In this document: in pieces, positions 44,228-53,846 of the stretch | Layout of the letters: each line of letters starts with the position of its first letter | How positions within the stretch are numbered: position 1 is the stretch's first letter | Source of the DNA: Sphingomonas sp. SORGH_AS_0879 | Lineage (GTDB): Bacteria; Pseudomonadota; Alphaproteobacteria; Sphingomonadales; Sphingomonadaceae | Assembly (NCBI RefSeq): GCF_030819175.1 | Contig: NZ_JAUTBJ010000002.1 | Span: forward strand, 3,371,001-3,435,000 | Reading direction: 5' to 3' | DNA: 64,000 nucleotides | Notes under the pieces: generated by a model | Databases searched by the model: none | The model's input: only the letters and a program-made list of their open reading frames with translations | What the model was told of the DNA's origin: nothing | Translations under genes and position numbers: made by a program

Positions 44228-45895
44228 ATGGACAGGCGAAACTTTCTGACCGCGAGCGGCGGCGGGGTGGCCGCGATGCTGGCCCCTGCCCTCGCGCGGG
44301 ATATGACGGGCGCACTCGACACCGCCTATATCAACGGACGGATCTGGACGGGCGCTGGCCCGGGCCTGTTCACCGATGCGCTCGGGATCAAGGGGGACAG
44401 GATCGGCGCGATCGGCCACGCCGCAGTCAGGAGCGCCGCCGCCAGATCGACCCGGATCGTCGATCTGAAGGGCGCGTTCGTGACGCCCGGTTTCATCGAT
44501 GCGCATGTCCACTTCGTCAAAGCGTCCGTCATGCTCACCCAGCCTTCGCTGCGGACGGCAGACAGCCCCGAAGACTTCGTCCGGCGGATCGGCGAGGCGG
44601 CACGCAAGCTGCCGAAGGGAGAATGGCTACAGGGCGGCAACTGGGATCAGGACCGCTGGGGCGGCCAGATGCCGCATCGCAGTTGGATCGACCCGGTCAC
44701 GGCCGACACGCCCGTCGCGCTGATACGATACGACCTGCATATGATGCTGCTCAATTCGGTCGCACTCAAACTGGCCGGTATCGATCGCAACACCCCCGAC
44801 ATGCCCGGCGGCGTGATCGAGCGCGACGCGAAGGGCGAGCCGACCGGCATCATCAAGGACGCCGCCAAGCAACTGGCTATCCGCGCGATCGGCGCGCCCA
44901 GCGATGCGCGGATCGACGCCGCGGTACGGCAGGGCATCGCGCTGGCGCTGAGCAAGGGGGTGACCGGTGTGCACAGCACCGAGATCGACTGGGTTTCGCA
45001 AGCCGCCTTTCAGCGACTGAACGCGGCCGGTTCGCCCGGCATCCGCTTTCGCAGCTATGTGCCACTGGCGGACTGGGCGCGGCAGGCAAAGCTGATCGCC
45101 GATCATGGCAGCGGCGACGACGGGATGCGTCTGGCCGGCTGCAAGGTGGTGTTCGACGGTTCGCTGGGGTCCCGCACCGCTCTGTTCTACGACCCCTATA
45201 TCGATGATCCGTCGACCCATGGCATCACCGTCACCGATCCCGCCGACCTCGAACGCTGGATGATGGCCGCGGACAAGGCCGGGTTGCAGATCGCGGTGCA
45301 TGCGATCGGGGACAAAGCCAACGACACCGTGCTCGACATCATGGCATCCGTCGCCGCCGCCAACGGCGAACGCGATCGCCGCTTTCGCATCGAACACGCC
45401 CAGCATCTCACCCCCACGGCGATTCCACGCTTCGCACGCCAGGGCGTGATCGCCTCCATCCAGCCCTATCATGCCGTCGACGATGGCCGTTGGGCAGCGC
45501 GCCGCATCGGGCCGGATCGGCTGAAGACCAGCTTCGCCTTTCATTCGCTGATCGCGTCGGGCGCGCATGTCTGCATGGGGTCGGACTGGCCGGTCGCTCC
45601 GATCGATCCGCTGAGCGGCCTGAAAGCGGCGGTACTGCGCGAGACGATCGACGGGAAGAATCCCGGCGGCTGGTATCCCGAACAGCGTATCGGCCTCGCC
45701 CAGGCGCTGTCCGGCTATACGCGGGGCGGCGCCTATGCCGCCTTTGCGGAACGGCGGCTGGGTGTGCTGGCGCCCGGCTTCCTTGCGGATTTCACGGTCT
45801 TCGATACCGATCTTTTCGCGATCGACCCGGAAAGGATGACCGATACGAAGGTCCTGCGTACCGTCGTGTCGGGGCTGCCGCGCTTCGTCGCCTGA
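44228..45895 (+). CDS. Exported YtcJ-like amidohydrolase
   Basis: About 555 residues from ATG 44228, with GGAGGG 7 nt upstream. A Tat-like leader is DRRNFLTASGGGVAAMLA. The metal sites are FIDAHVHF, IAVHAIGDKAND, RIEHAQHLT and CMGSDWPVAP, as in the YtcJ branch of the amidohydrolase superfamily (N-acyl or hydantoin-like substrates). The function is likely extracytoplasmic hydrolysis of an amide or lactam. It is followed by a TonB receptor and an amidase. Confidence 0.9.
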   Translation: MDRRNFLTASGGGVAAMLAPALARDMTGALDTAYINGRIWTGAGPGLFTDALGIKGDRIGAIGHAAVRSAAARSTRIVDLKGAFVTPGFIDAHVHFVKASVMLTQPSLRTADSPEDFVRRIGEAARKLPKGEWLQGGNWDQDRWGGQMPHRSWIDPVTADTPVALIRYDLHMMLLNSVALKLAGIDRNTPDMPGGVIERDAKGEPTGIIKDAAKQLAIRAIGAPSDARIDAAVRQGIALALSKGVTGVHSTEIDWVSQAAFQRLNAAGSPGIRFRSYVPLADWARQAKLIADHGSGDDGMRLAGCKVVFDGSLGSRTALFYDPYIDDPSTHGITVTDPADLERWMMAADKAGLQIAVHAIGDKANDTVLDIMASVAAANGERDRRFRIEHAQHLTPTAIPRFARQGVIASIQPYHAVDDGRWAARRIGPDRLKTSFAFHSLIASGAHVCMGSDWPVAPIDPLSGLKAAVLRETIDGKNPGGWYPEQRIGLAQALSGYTRGGAYAAFAERRLGVLAPGFLADFTVFDTDLFAIDPERMTDTKVLRTVVSGLPRFVA

Positions 45896-46029
45896 CCCGG
45901 CGAATTGGTCCCCTCCCCTCTGCTTAAACTGGATGTTTTGCCCGAGCGGCAATGGGCCAACACTGTTCGGATAATGAGACGCAAATCGGGAGTGGACTGG
46001 CCTTGTTTCCGGTTTCTGGGGGATTTCGC

Positions 46030-48267
46030 ATGACCGCTTGCCGTTCCTGGCTTCGTACCGCCGGCCTTACAGCCCTTGCGACGATGCTGACCACGCCCGC
46101 CTTCGCGCAGCAGGAGGAGCCGACCAGGGAAAGCGACGAGATCATCGTCACGGGCCAACAGGTGCAGAAGCAGGTGGTCAGTGACGGAAACCTCGGCGCA
46201 CTGGGCAATCAGGATGCGATGTCGACGCCGTTCAACGTCACCACCTACACCGCCAAACTGATCCTCGACCAGCAGTCGGAGACGATCGGCGACGTGATGA
46301 AGAACGATCCCTCGGTGCGCATCACCTCGGGCAATGGCAACCAGGCCGAGCTGTTCATGGTCCGTGGCTTTCCGCTCTATGGCGACGACATCGCGATCGA
46401 CGGCATGTACGGGATCACGCCGCGCCAGTTGATCTCCCCCGAACTCTACGAAGGCGTGCAGGTTCTCAACGGAGCCAGTGCCTTCCTGTTCGGTGCCCCG
46501 CCGGGCGGGTCCGGCGTCGGTGGCGGCATCAACCTGACGCCGAAGCGCGCCGACAAGCCATTGTATCGCATCACTGGCAGCTTCAGCGGCAAGAGCATCT
46601 TCGGCGGCAATTTCGACGCGGGCAGGCGCTTCGGGCCCCATGACGAACTCGGCATCCGCGCCAACGGAGTCTATCGCCAGGGCGAGAATGCGATCGACAA
46701 TGAGGACAAGCGCGTCATCGTCGGTGGCCTCGGCATCGATTATCGCAGCGGCCCGGCGCGCATTTTCCTCGATCTCGGCTATGAGAACCAGCGCGTGTTC
46801 CAGCCCCGCCCGGTGATCCGTCTCGGCTCGGCGCTGACGGATGTGCCCGCGCCGCCCAAGGCCAGCTCCAACTATGGTCAGGCCTGGACCTATACCAAGC
46901 TGCGCGACGTCTATGGCACGCTGCGCTTCGAACTCGATATCGCCAAGGACGTCATGCTATACTCTGCGTTCGGCATGCGCGACGGCAGCGAATATGGCGA
47001 CTATTCGACGATCACCATCGCGGCCGCCAATGGCAACGGCACCCAGGCCAGGCTCTACGTCCCCCGCGCCGACAATAATGAGGCAGGCCAGCTCGGCTTG
47101 CGCGCCAGGTTTACAACCGGCGGCATCTCGCACCAGGTCAATGCCGGTGCCTCGGCAACCTTCCAGGAGAATCGCAACGTCTCGACTGGCGGCATCTACC
47201 CGGCGTCGACCCGGACCGGCGCGAACTGCACCGGCATTCCGGCGGCATCGCTGACGTCCTCGGTATTTTGCAGCAATCTCTACAACGCGCCGCAGGTCGC
47301 CAAGCCGGCGGATGCGACCGTGCTGACCAACCTCGGCAACCTGCGTCGGCTCCAGGCCTTCGACTATCGCAGCGTGTTCGCGTCGGATACGCTGGGCTTT
47401 CTGGACGACCGGCTGCTGCTGACCCTGGGCGGGCGGTACCAGAAGATGGATTCCCGCACCTTCGCCTATAGTCCCGCATACCGCGTCACCCAGGTTATCC
47501 GCGACGCGGTAACGCCCGTGGTCGGGCTGGTCGCGAAGCCGACCGATACCCTGTCGATCTACGCCAACCGCATCGAGGCGCTGGTGCAGGGAGCCGTCGC
47601 CCCCGCGACCTTTGGCGGCCTGACGGTCGCCAATTCGGGGCAGATCTTCGAGCCTTATCGCTCGGTACAATATGAAGGCGGCATCAAATTCGCGATACGC
47701 GGCCTGACCGGGACGGCGGCGGTCTATCAGACGAACCAGCCGATCTCCTCCTATGTCGACGGTCCGGCGGTCGGCCAGGTTTCGTTGCTGGTCGATGGCG
47801 AACAACGCAATCGCGGCGTAGAGTTGAGCCTGAACGGCGAACCGACCGACTGGCTCCGCTTCATCGGCGGGGCCACCTATACGCAGGCCGAGGTGATCCG
47901 GCAGGTCACCTATATCAACCGCGTGCCCTATGACCTGCGCGGCAAGCGGGGGATCGGCGTTCCCGAATGGCAGGTCAATTTCGGAGCGGAGGTGGTGCCG
48001 CCATTTTTGAGAAGCGCGACCTTGACCGGTCGCCTAGTCTATACCGATCGCCAATATGTCAACAATATCAATACACTTTCCATTCCGGCCTGGACGCGCC
48101 TGGACCTCGGCCTGCGCTATGTCTTCGTCGCGGACCGCCATCCCGTGACCTTCCGCCTCAGCGCCGAGAATGTGACCAACAAGGATTACTGGTCCTCCGC
48201 GGTACTCGGCTATCTAACCATGGGTGCGCCACGAACCTTCAAATCGTCCATCACGTTCGAATATTGA
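46030..48267 (+). CDS. TonB-dependent siderophore-type receptor
   Basis: 745 residues from ATG 46030 after GGGGG. The signal peptide ends at PAFAQQ; the TonB box region is DEIIVTGQQVQ. The plug has LFMVRGFPLYGDDIAIDGMYG and GAPPGGSGVGGGINLTPKRA, as in siderophore receptors; the barrel ends with LSAENVTNKDYW and SSITFEY. With the amidohydrolase and amidase around it, the ligand might be a peptide or amide-linked compound rather than a siderophore. Confidence 0.92.
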   Translation: MTACRSWLRTAGLTALATMLTTPAFAQQEEPTRESDEIIVTGQQVQKQVVSDGNLGALGNQDAMSTPFNVTTYTAKLILDQQSETIGDVMKNDPSVRITSGNGNQAELFMVRGFPLYGDDIAIDGMYGITPRQLISPELYEGVQVLNGASAFLFGAPPGGSGVGGGINLTPKRADKPLYRITGSFSGKSIFGGNFDAGRRFGPHDELGIRANGVYRQGENAIDNEDKRVIVGGLGIDYRSGPARIFLDLGYENQRVFQPRPVIRLGSALTDVPAPPKASSNYGQAWTYTKLRDVYGTLRFELDIAKDVMLYSAFGMRDGSEYGDYSTITIAAANGNGTQARLYVPRADNNEAGQLGLRARFTTGGISHQVNAGASATFQENRNVSTGGIYPASTRTGANCTGIPAASLTSSVFCSNLYNAPQVAKPADATVLTNLGNLRRLQAFDYRSVFASDTLGFLDDRLLLTLGGRYQKMDSRTFAYSPAYRVTQVIRDAVTPVVGLVAKPTDTLSIYANRIEALVQGAVAPATFGGLTVANSGQIFEPYRSVQYEGGIKFAIRGLTGTAAVYQTNQPISSYVDGPAVGQVSLLVDGEQRNRGVELSLNGEPTDWLRFIGGATYTQAEVIRQVTYINRVPYDLRGKRGIGVPEWQVNFGAEVVPPFLRSATLTGRLVYTDRQYVNNINTLSIPAWTRLDLGLRYVFVADRHPVTFRLSAENVTNKDYWSSAVLGYLTMGAPRTFKSSITFEY

Positions 48268-48352
48268 CGGTCGGATATTGAGGGCGCCGTTCGGCGATTT
48301 GCCGGGGGCATATGGTCCATCGTTCAGAAGAGGCGAACGAAGATGACGACCC

Positions 48353-49918
48353 ATGAGTGACAACCCTCGACACCCCCCGGGGCGGCTGACGCGGCGAACC
48401 CTACTCGCCGCTCCGGCCGCGATCGCAGCGGCAAATGTCGGGGCCGGGGCCGCAGCCGGTGCAGCCAAAGCCAGTGACGTGCTGGATCTCGGCGCGACCG
48501 AGCTGGCGACCGCCATTCGACGCAAACAGGTTTCGAGCCGCGAGGTCATGACCGCCCACCTGGCGCGGTTCGAGCAGTTGAACCCCCGTTTCAACGCGAT
48601 CGTCTCGCAGGTTCGCCCGGAGCGGCTGATGGACATGGCCACGGCATGCGACGCGGACGCCGCAGCGGGCCGCTTCCGCGGACCGCTGCATGGCTTTCCG
48701 CATGCGGTGAAGGACACCGCACCGACGCGCGGCATCCGCACCACCCAGGGCTCACCGATCCTGCAGGACAATATCCCCACCGCCGACTCGCTGGTGGTCG
48801 CGCGGATGCGGGACGCCGGGGCGATCTTCGTCGGCAAATCGAACGTGCCCGAATTCGCGCTCGGATCGCACAGCTTCAACCCGTTGTTCGGCACCACCCG
48901 CAACGCCTGGAACCCGGCATTCGCCGCCGGGGGTAGCACCGGCGGGGGCGCGGTGGCGCTGGCGCTCCACATGGTGCCGCTTGCCGACGGCAGCGATTTC
49001 GGCGGATCGTTACGCAACCCCGCCGGCTGGAACAGCGTCTTCGGCTTCCGCCCATCCTTCGGACGTGTCCCGTCCGTGCCATCAAGCGACGTGTTCGGCC
49101 AGACCTTTGCCACATCCGGCCCGATGGCGCGGCGCGTGCGCGATCTGGCGCTGCTCCTGTCGGTGCAGGCGGGTGCCGATCCACGCGCGCCCTTCTCGCT
49201 TTCCGACGATCCGACGGCCTTCGCGCGTCCCCTCGATCGTGATTGGAAAGGCCGCCGGATCGGCTGGCTAGGCGATCTGCAAGGCGCGCTGGCCACCGAG
49301 CCGGGCGTCATCGAGACCTGCACCAACGCGCTGGCCGCTTTCCGTGCCATCGGCATGGAGGTGGAAGAGGCGCGGCTGGCCCTGTCGGCGGCGGAGATGT
49401 GGCAAACCGCGCTGACGCTGCGCTTCTGGTCGGTGGGATCGGATCTGATCGACTTCTACCATGATCCGACGAAACGCGCGCTGATGAAGCCCGAAGCGAT
49501 CTACGAGGTCGAAGGCTATCTGGCACTTACTGGCCGACAGGTGGCGGAAGCATCGCAGGGCCGCAGCCGCATCTATCAGGCCTTCCGCACCCTGTTCGAT
49601 CGCTATGATTTCGTCGTTCTGCCGACGGCGCAGGTCTTCCCCTTTCCTGTCGCCCAGCGCTGGCCGAAGGAGATCGCCGGCCGGGCGATGGACAGCTATC
49701 ACCGCTGGATGGAAGTGACCCTGCCACCGACCATGGCGGGCCTGCCGACGCTCGCGGTGCCCGCGGGTTTCGGCGGTCCCCACAAGCTGCCGATCGGTCT
49801 ACAGATCATCGGCCCCAACCATTCCGATCTTGCCGTATTGCAGGTCGGCCATGCCTATGAGCAGGCGTCCTCCTGGATCGGACAAGCCATCCCCGAGGCA
49901 CGGCGCATGGCGCAATAG
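48353..49918 (+). CDS. Amidase-signature family hydrolase, Tat-exported
   Basis: 521 residues. A twin-arginine leader RLTRRTLLAAPAAIAAANVG opens the protein. The Ser-cisSer-Lys triad is expected at Lys in GFPHAVKDTAPT, in AGGSTGGGAVALALHM and Ser in PLADGSDFGGSLRNPAGW. The usual GGSSGG is GGSTGG here, so one serine of the pair is threonine. Others of the family keep function with such changes if the remaining serine is the catalytic one. It follows the TonB receptor by 85 nt and probably acts on the same amide. Confidence 0.9.
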   Translation: MSDNPRHPPGRLTRRTLLAAPAAIAAANVGAGAAAGAAKASDVLDLGATELATAIRRKQVSSREVMTAHLARFEQLNPRFNAIVSQVRPERLMDMATACDADAAAGRFRGPLHGFPHAVKDTAPTRGIRTTQGSPILQDNIPTADSLVVARMRDAGAIFVGKSNVPEFALGSHSFNPLFGTTRNAWNPAFAAGGSTGGGAVALALHMVPLADGSDFGGSLRNPAGWNSVFGFRPSFGRVPSVPSSDVFGQTFATSGPMARRVRDLALLLSVQAGADPRAPFSLSDDPTAFARPLDRDWKGRRIGWLGDLQGALATEPGVIETCTNALAAFRAIGMEVEEARLALSAAEMWQTALTLRFWSVGSDLIDFYHDPTKRALMKPEAIYEVEGYLALTGRQVAEASQGRSRIYQAFRTLFDRYDFVVLPTAQVFPFPVAQRWPKEIAGRAMDSYHRWMEVTLPPTMAGLPTLAVPAGFGGPHKLPIGLQIIGPNHSDLAVLQVGHAYEQASSWIGQAIPEARRMAQ

Positions 49919-49959
49919 TCCGAGGACACGAAGGGAAACCGCAAGGTTGCGTGCCCCCG

Positions 49960-50621
49960 TTATGCCATCGGCACGGACGGCCCGTTCGGGCTGCGGGCGT
50001 CCGCTGTTCCCAGGTTGTCACTCCCGAAATCCAGCGTAATGCACAGTCCGGGGCGGGTGTTGACGATCTCCAGCGAGGCGTCGAGCCGCGAGGCGGCGGA
50101 GCGGACGATGGCGAGGCCCAGGCCGCTGCCCTCGCTGTCGCGCGCGGTCGACAGGCGGGTGAAGCGTTCGCCGAGACGCGCCAGCTCGGCGTCGGGCAGG
50201 CCGGAGCCGTTATCCGCCACCGTAATCCGGGCCCCCGCCCCGTCTTCGCAGGAGATGTTCAGCATTACCTGACCACCCCGCCGATTGTAGCGGATCGCAT
50301 TGTCGAGCAGGTTGGACAGGATTTCGAACAGCAAGGTGCGGTGGCTGGCGATCGCGATGTCGATGTCGATGGGGGCGTCGAGATGGACGTCGATCCCCGC
50401 CTCGATCGCCTGCGCGATGCGGCGGTTGATGACGGCGACCGCGACCTCGCGCAGGTCGACCCGCTCGCGCGGCGGCGCGACGCCCGCTTCTTCGGCGCGG
50501 GCGAGCGCAAGTAGCTGCGTCACCAGATGCTCCAGCCGGTCGGCGGCATCGGCGCCAGCATCGCCGCGAGCAGCCGGGTACGCAGCGCCAGTGCGCCGCG
50601 CCGCGCGCGCTTAATGGGCAT
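49960..50621 (-). pseudogene. Sensor histidine kinase with large internal deletion
   Basis: ATG 50621 starts MPIKRARRGALALRTRLLAAML, a normal kinase N-terminus. A few codons later the frame changes to DAADRLEHLVTQLLALARAEE, which belongs after the H box. The periplasmic, membrane, HAMP and phospho-acceptor parts are therefore missing. The ATPase part is intact (LLDNAIRYNRRGGQ, VADNGSGLPD, GSGLGLAIVRS). It overlaps the response regulator by 11 nt and was probably a TctE-like sensor. Confidence 0.85.
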
Positions 50622-51277
50622 TGAGCATATAGCCGACCCCGCGCACGGTGCGGATCGCCGGGCCATCGGGGGCCAGCTTGCCGCGCAGCCGCGTGATGTT
50701 CACCTCAATCGCATTGGGGCCGACCGGCTCGTCATAACCGAACACCTCGGATTGCAGCGTCTCGCGCGGAACGATCTGGCCAGCGAGGGTCGCCAGCGCA
50801 TCGAGGACCGCCCATTCGCGACGGCGCAGATCGAGCGTCCGCGCCCCCACCCGCGCCGACCCGCGCGAACGGCCCAGCACCAGCGCTCCGACCACCAGCT
50901 CGGGCGTTGGATCGCCGCCGCGCCGCCGCCCGAGCGCGCGGATGCGGGCCTCCAGTTCCTCCGGCGCAAAGGGCTTTCGCAGATAATCGTTCGCCCCCGT
51001 GGTCGAGTCCGCGCACCCGATCATCCAGCGCGTCGCGCGCGGTCAGCATCATCACCGGCACCCGGTTCCTCTGCCGCCTGAGCGTCTGAAGCACCGAAAA
51101 GCCGTCGATATCCGGCAGCCCGACATCCAGGACGACCAGTGCATAGGCCTCGTCCGCGGCGACCATCAGCGCATCCTCGCCGGTGGCGACATGATCGACC
51201 GCGTGCCCCGCCGTGCGCAACAGCGCGACGATCCCGCGCGCCAATGCCGCATCATCCTCGACGATCAGAATCCGCAT
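50611..51277 (-). pseudogene. OmpR/TctD-like response regulator with one-base frameshift
   Basis: The receiver domain MRILIVEDDAALARG, phospho-Asp in VVLDVGLPDIDG and VMMLTARDAL is in one frame. From about 51000 the GANDYLRKPFAPEELEARIRAL part and winged-helix DNA-binding domain (LTLEGALVLG-like, RRREWAVLDALATLAGQIVPRETL, VNITRLRGKLAPDG) are in another. The break coincides with a run of five C (50994-50998). Removing one base restores a 221-residue protein. Sequencing error or mutation are both possible. Confidence 0.85.
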
Positions 51278-51377
51278 GATGCGGCACATCCGTGAAAGGC
51301 GGATGACAGCTTGCGGGGATAATCCATGTCCTTGAGCTTATCCGAACTCAGAGGCGGGAAGCGAGAGGACCTGAACG

Positions 51378-52112
51378 ATGCGAATGGTAATTCTATCGAT
51401 GCTGATGCTGGGCGCCATGGCGTCCACCCGCACCGATGCGCAGCGCCCCGCCGGTTATCCCCGCTCCTATGACGGGCTGGTCGCCAATGCCCGGGGCGAG
51501 CGCATGGTGCGCATCTACGGCAATGCCGACACCGCCGCGATGCAACCGCTGATCGCCGCCTTTCGCCGCGCCTATCCCGGCGTCCAGGTGCGCTATGACG
51601 ATCTGGAATCGAGCACCATTTACGACCGGGTCGTCGCCCAAGCGCGGAGCCGGACAGCGGGGGCCGATCTGGTCTGGTCCTCCGCGATGGACCTTCAGGC
51701 CAAGCTGATCAACGACGGCTATGCGCAAAGCTATCTCAGTCCCGAAAAGTCCGCCTTGCCGGATACGGCGGTGTGGAAGAACATGGGTTACGGCGTCACC
51801 GCCGAGCCCGTCGCCTTCGTCGTCAACCGCCGCCTGATCCCCGCCGCGCAGGTGCCGCGCACGCACGAGGCGTTCGAGCAGTTGTTGCGCACCCGTCGCG
51901 CCGAGCTGATGGGCAAGGTCGCCACCTATGACCCGGCGCAGTCCAATGTCGGCTATCTCTATCTGACCGAGGATCATGCGATCACCCGCGACACCCGCTC
52001 GCTGGTGCGGGCGAGCGCGGCGACCCGGCCCATACTGTCGCGCACGATCGAACCGATGCTGGATGCGGTGTCGGCGGGGCGGATCGCCATCGTCTATAAT
52101 GTCGTCGGCCCC
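51378..52112 (+). pseudogene. ABC-type extracellular solute-binding protein, truncated
   Basis: ATG 51378 starts a signal peptide, followed by the solute-binding pattern MVRIYGNADTAAMQPLIAAFRRAYPGVQVRY, DLVWSSAMDLQAKLINDGYAQSY and AEPVAFVVNRRLIP. It breaks at IAIVYNVVGPY, where the next gene's sequence takes over in another frame. About the last third is missing. It is divergent from the response regulator, as expected for a TctDE-type tricarboxylate or iron-related system. Confidence 0.8.
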
Positions 52113-52524
52113 TATCTTCACCGGCATCCTGTCGGGCACCGGCATGGTCGAGGCGATGAGCAAGGAGGTCGTCGGCTTCATTCCGCCAGTGCTGGGGCCG
52201 TACATGGCGCCGATCACCGCGATGCTCAGCCTGCCGTTCACCTTCTTCATCTCCAACGACGCCTTCTATTTCGGCATGCTGCCGATCCTGGCCGAGGCGG
52301 GGACGCATTACGGCGTGTCGCCCATGGCGATCGCCCGCGCCTCGCTGATGGGACAGCCGGTCCACCTGCTCAGCCCGCTGGTGCCCTCGACCTATCTGCT
52401 GGTCAGCCTGGTGGGCATTGATCTCGCCGATCATCAGCGCTTCACGCTGGTTCCCGTCACGGTGGTGTGCGTGGTCATGACCTTGGTCGGGATGGACGTC
52501 CTCGCCTTCCCGCTGATGGGCTGA
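52112..52524 (+). pseudogene. CitMHS-type citrate symporter, C-terminal remnant
   Basis: The frame begins abruptly at IFTGILSGTGMVEAMSKEVVGF and continues through FISNDAFYFGMLPILAEAG to MDVLAFPLMG, the C-terminal part of CitMHS family metal-citrate/proton symporters. Everything N-terminal is absent. It is joined to the solute-binding protein near 52112, so one deletion removed the 3' end of one gene and the 5' two thirds of the other. Confidence 0.82.
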
Positions 52525-52528
52525 TCCG

Positions 52529-53075
52529 ATGGACCTCTGGCAGCATATCGTCGCCGACTTCTCCGCCATCGGCACGCCCGGCGATGCGGCGCAAGGTGAT
52601 TCTGGTCGGCGTCGTCGCCGCCTTGGTCCTGCGCATCGGTTTCGCGCTGGTGGTGACGCAACTGCTCCAGATCGTCGGACTGGTGCTGGCTGGCGGGCTG
52701 CTGCTGATATGGGTCGCATGGAAGATGTGGCGCGAACTACGCGGCGGCGCGGAAGAGGGCGATCCGCTGGCAAGTCAGGCCCCGTGCCGCTTCTGGGCCG
52801 CCGCCTGGGCGGTGGCGGTCGCCGATGTCTCGATGAGCCTCGACAATGTCCTGGCCGTCGCGGGCGCGGCGCGCGATCATCCGGGCATCCTTGCCATTGG
52901 TCTGATCCTGTCGGTCGCTCTGATGGGTCTGGCCGCCAATGTGCTGGCACGCGTGATCGAGCGCTATCGCTGGCTGGCCTATGTCGGGCTGCTCGTCATC
53001 CTGTGGGTCGCCGGCAAGATGATCTGGGAAGGCCTGACCGACCCGGCGCGCGGCCTGCTCACCCTGTTCGCGTGA
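52529..53075 (+). pseudogene. TerC-family membrane protein (YjbE-like) with internal deletion
   Basis: ATG 52529 gives MDLWQHIVADFSAIGTPG, the usual start. Within a few codons the coherent protein moves to another frame at AMRRKVILVGVVAALVLRIGF. The usual LVLAGDNAVVV helix between these is missing, perhaps 30-40 residues. The later DVSMSLDNVLAVAGAA and C-terminal helices are kept. With one metal-binding Asp motif lost and the frames out of step, no working product is expected. Confidence 0.8.
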
Positions 53076-53109
53076 CCCCCTTCCCTTTTTTTTCCGGGAG
53101 ACTTTCGAG

Positions 53110-53784
53110 ATGATCCGAAACGCCCTGCCCTTGGTGTTGCTGCCCGCCATGGGATGCGACGGGCAGCTCTGGGCCCGGCAGTTGGTCGACCTGAGCGACA
53201 TCGCCCATCCGATGCTGGGCGACCTGACCATCGACGACACGCTGGAGGCGATGGCCGCGCGCGTGCTGGCCCACGCCCCGCCGCGCTTCGCGGTCGCCGG
53301 GGTCAGTCTGGGCGGCTATGCCACGCTAGAGATCATCCGCCAGGCGCCCGAGCGGGTGCAGCGGGTGGCGCTGTTCGGCACTCGCGCCTCGGTGCAGATG
53401 CGCCCACGCACCGTCGCCGACCAGGGACTGCTTGCTACCGCCCCTCATGCCGATCCGACCCTGAGTGCGATCGTCAGCGGGCTCGTACAGGCGATGGCGG
53501 AGCGGGTCGGCGCGGCCGTTTTCGAGCGACAGCAGCGCGCGCTGCACGCCCGCCCCGACATCGCCCCCGCCATCGCGGCGGTTCATGTGCCGACGCTGGT
53601 CGCGGTGGGCGACCGCGACCGCATCTGCCTGCCCGCCGATGCCCGCGCCTTATCGGAGCATATCCCGGGCGCGCGCTTCCACGAAATTCGCAACTGCGGC
53701 CACCTGGCTCCCATCGAGCGCCCGGGCGAAGTGACCATGCTTTTGCGGGACTGGTTGCAATGGCAAAGGGTTCAGGAGCGATAA
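53110..53784 (+). CDS. Alpha/beta hydrolase
   Basis: A 224-residue alpha/beta hydrolase with nucleophile Ser in VAGVSLGGYATLEI, Asp in VAVGDRDRICLP and His in IRNCGHLAPIERP. It is somewhat short in the cap region (after FGTRASVQMRP), so a small in-frame deletion is possible in view of the damaged genes before it. Substrate unknown. It stands alone, convergent with the halogenase gene. Confidence 0.82.
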   Translation: MIRNALPLVLLPAMGCDGQLWARQLVDLSDIAHPMLGDLTIDDTLEAMAARVLAHAPPRFAVAGVSLGGYATLEIIRQAPERVQRVALFGTRASVQMRPRTVADQGLLATAPHADPTLSAIVSGLVQAMAERVGAAVFERQQRALHARPDIAPAIAAVHVPTLVAVGDRDRICLPADARALSEHIPGARFHEIRNCGHLAPIERPGEVTMLLRDWLQWQRVQER

Positions 53785-53846
53785 CGTGCGCGGTGCTCCA
53801 ATGGTCATGCAGTGCCACTGACCCAATCTCGGTCAGCGAAGTCCGG

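Noticed and set aside
48905..48960. Amidase judged inactive because GGSSGG reads GGSTGG
   Set aside because: Which serine of the pair is catalytic cannot be settled by eye, and the nucleophile motif and lysine are intact, so inactivity is not supported.
50611..51277. Programmed frameshift in the response regulator
   Set aside because: The shift lies at a C5 run without a slippery heptamer, and such regulation is not known for this family. Mutation or a sequencing error is simpler.
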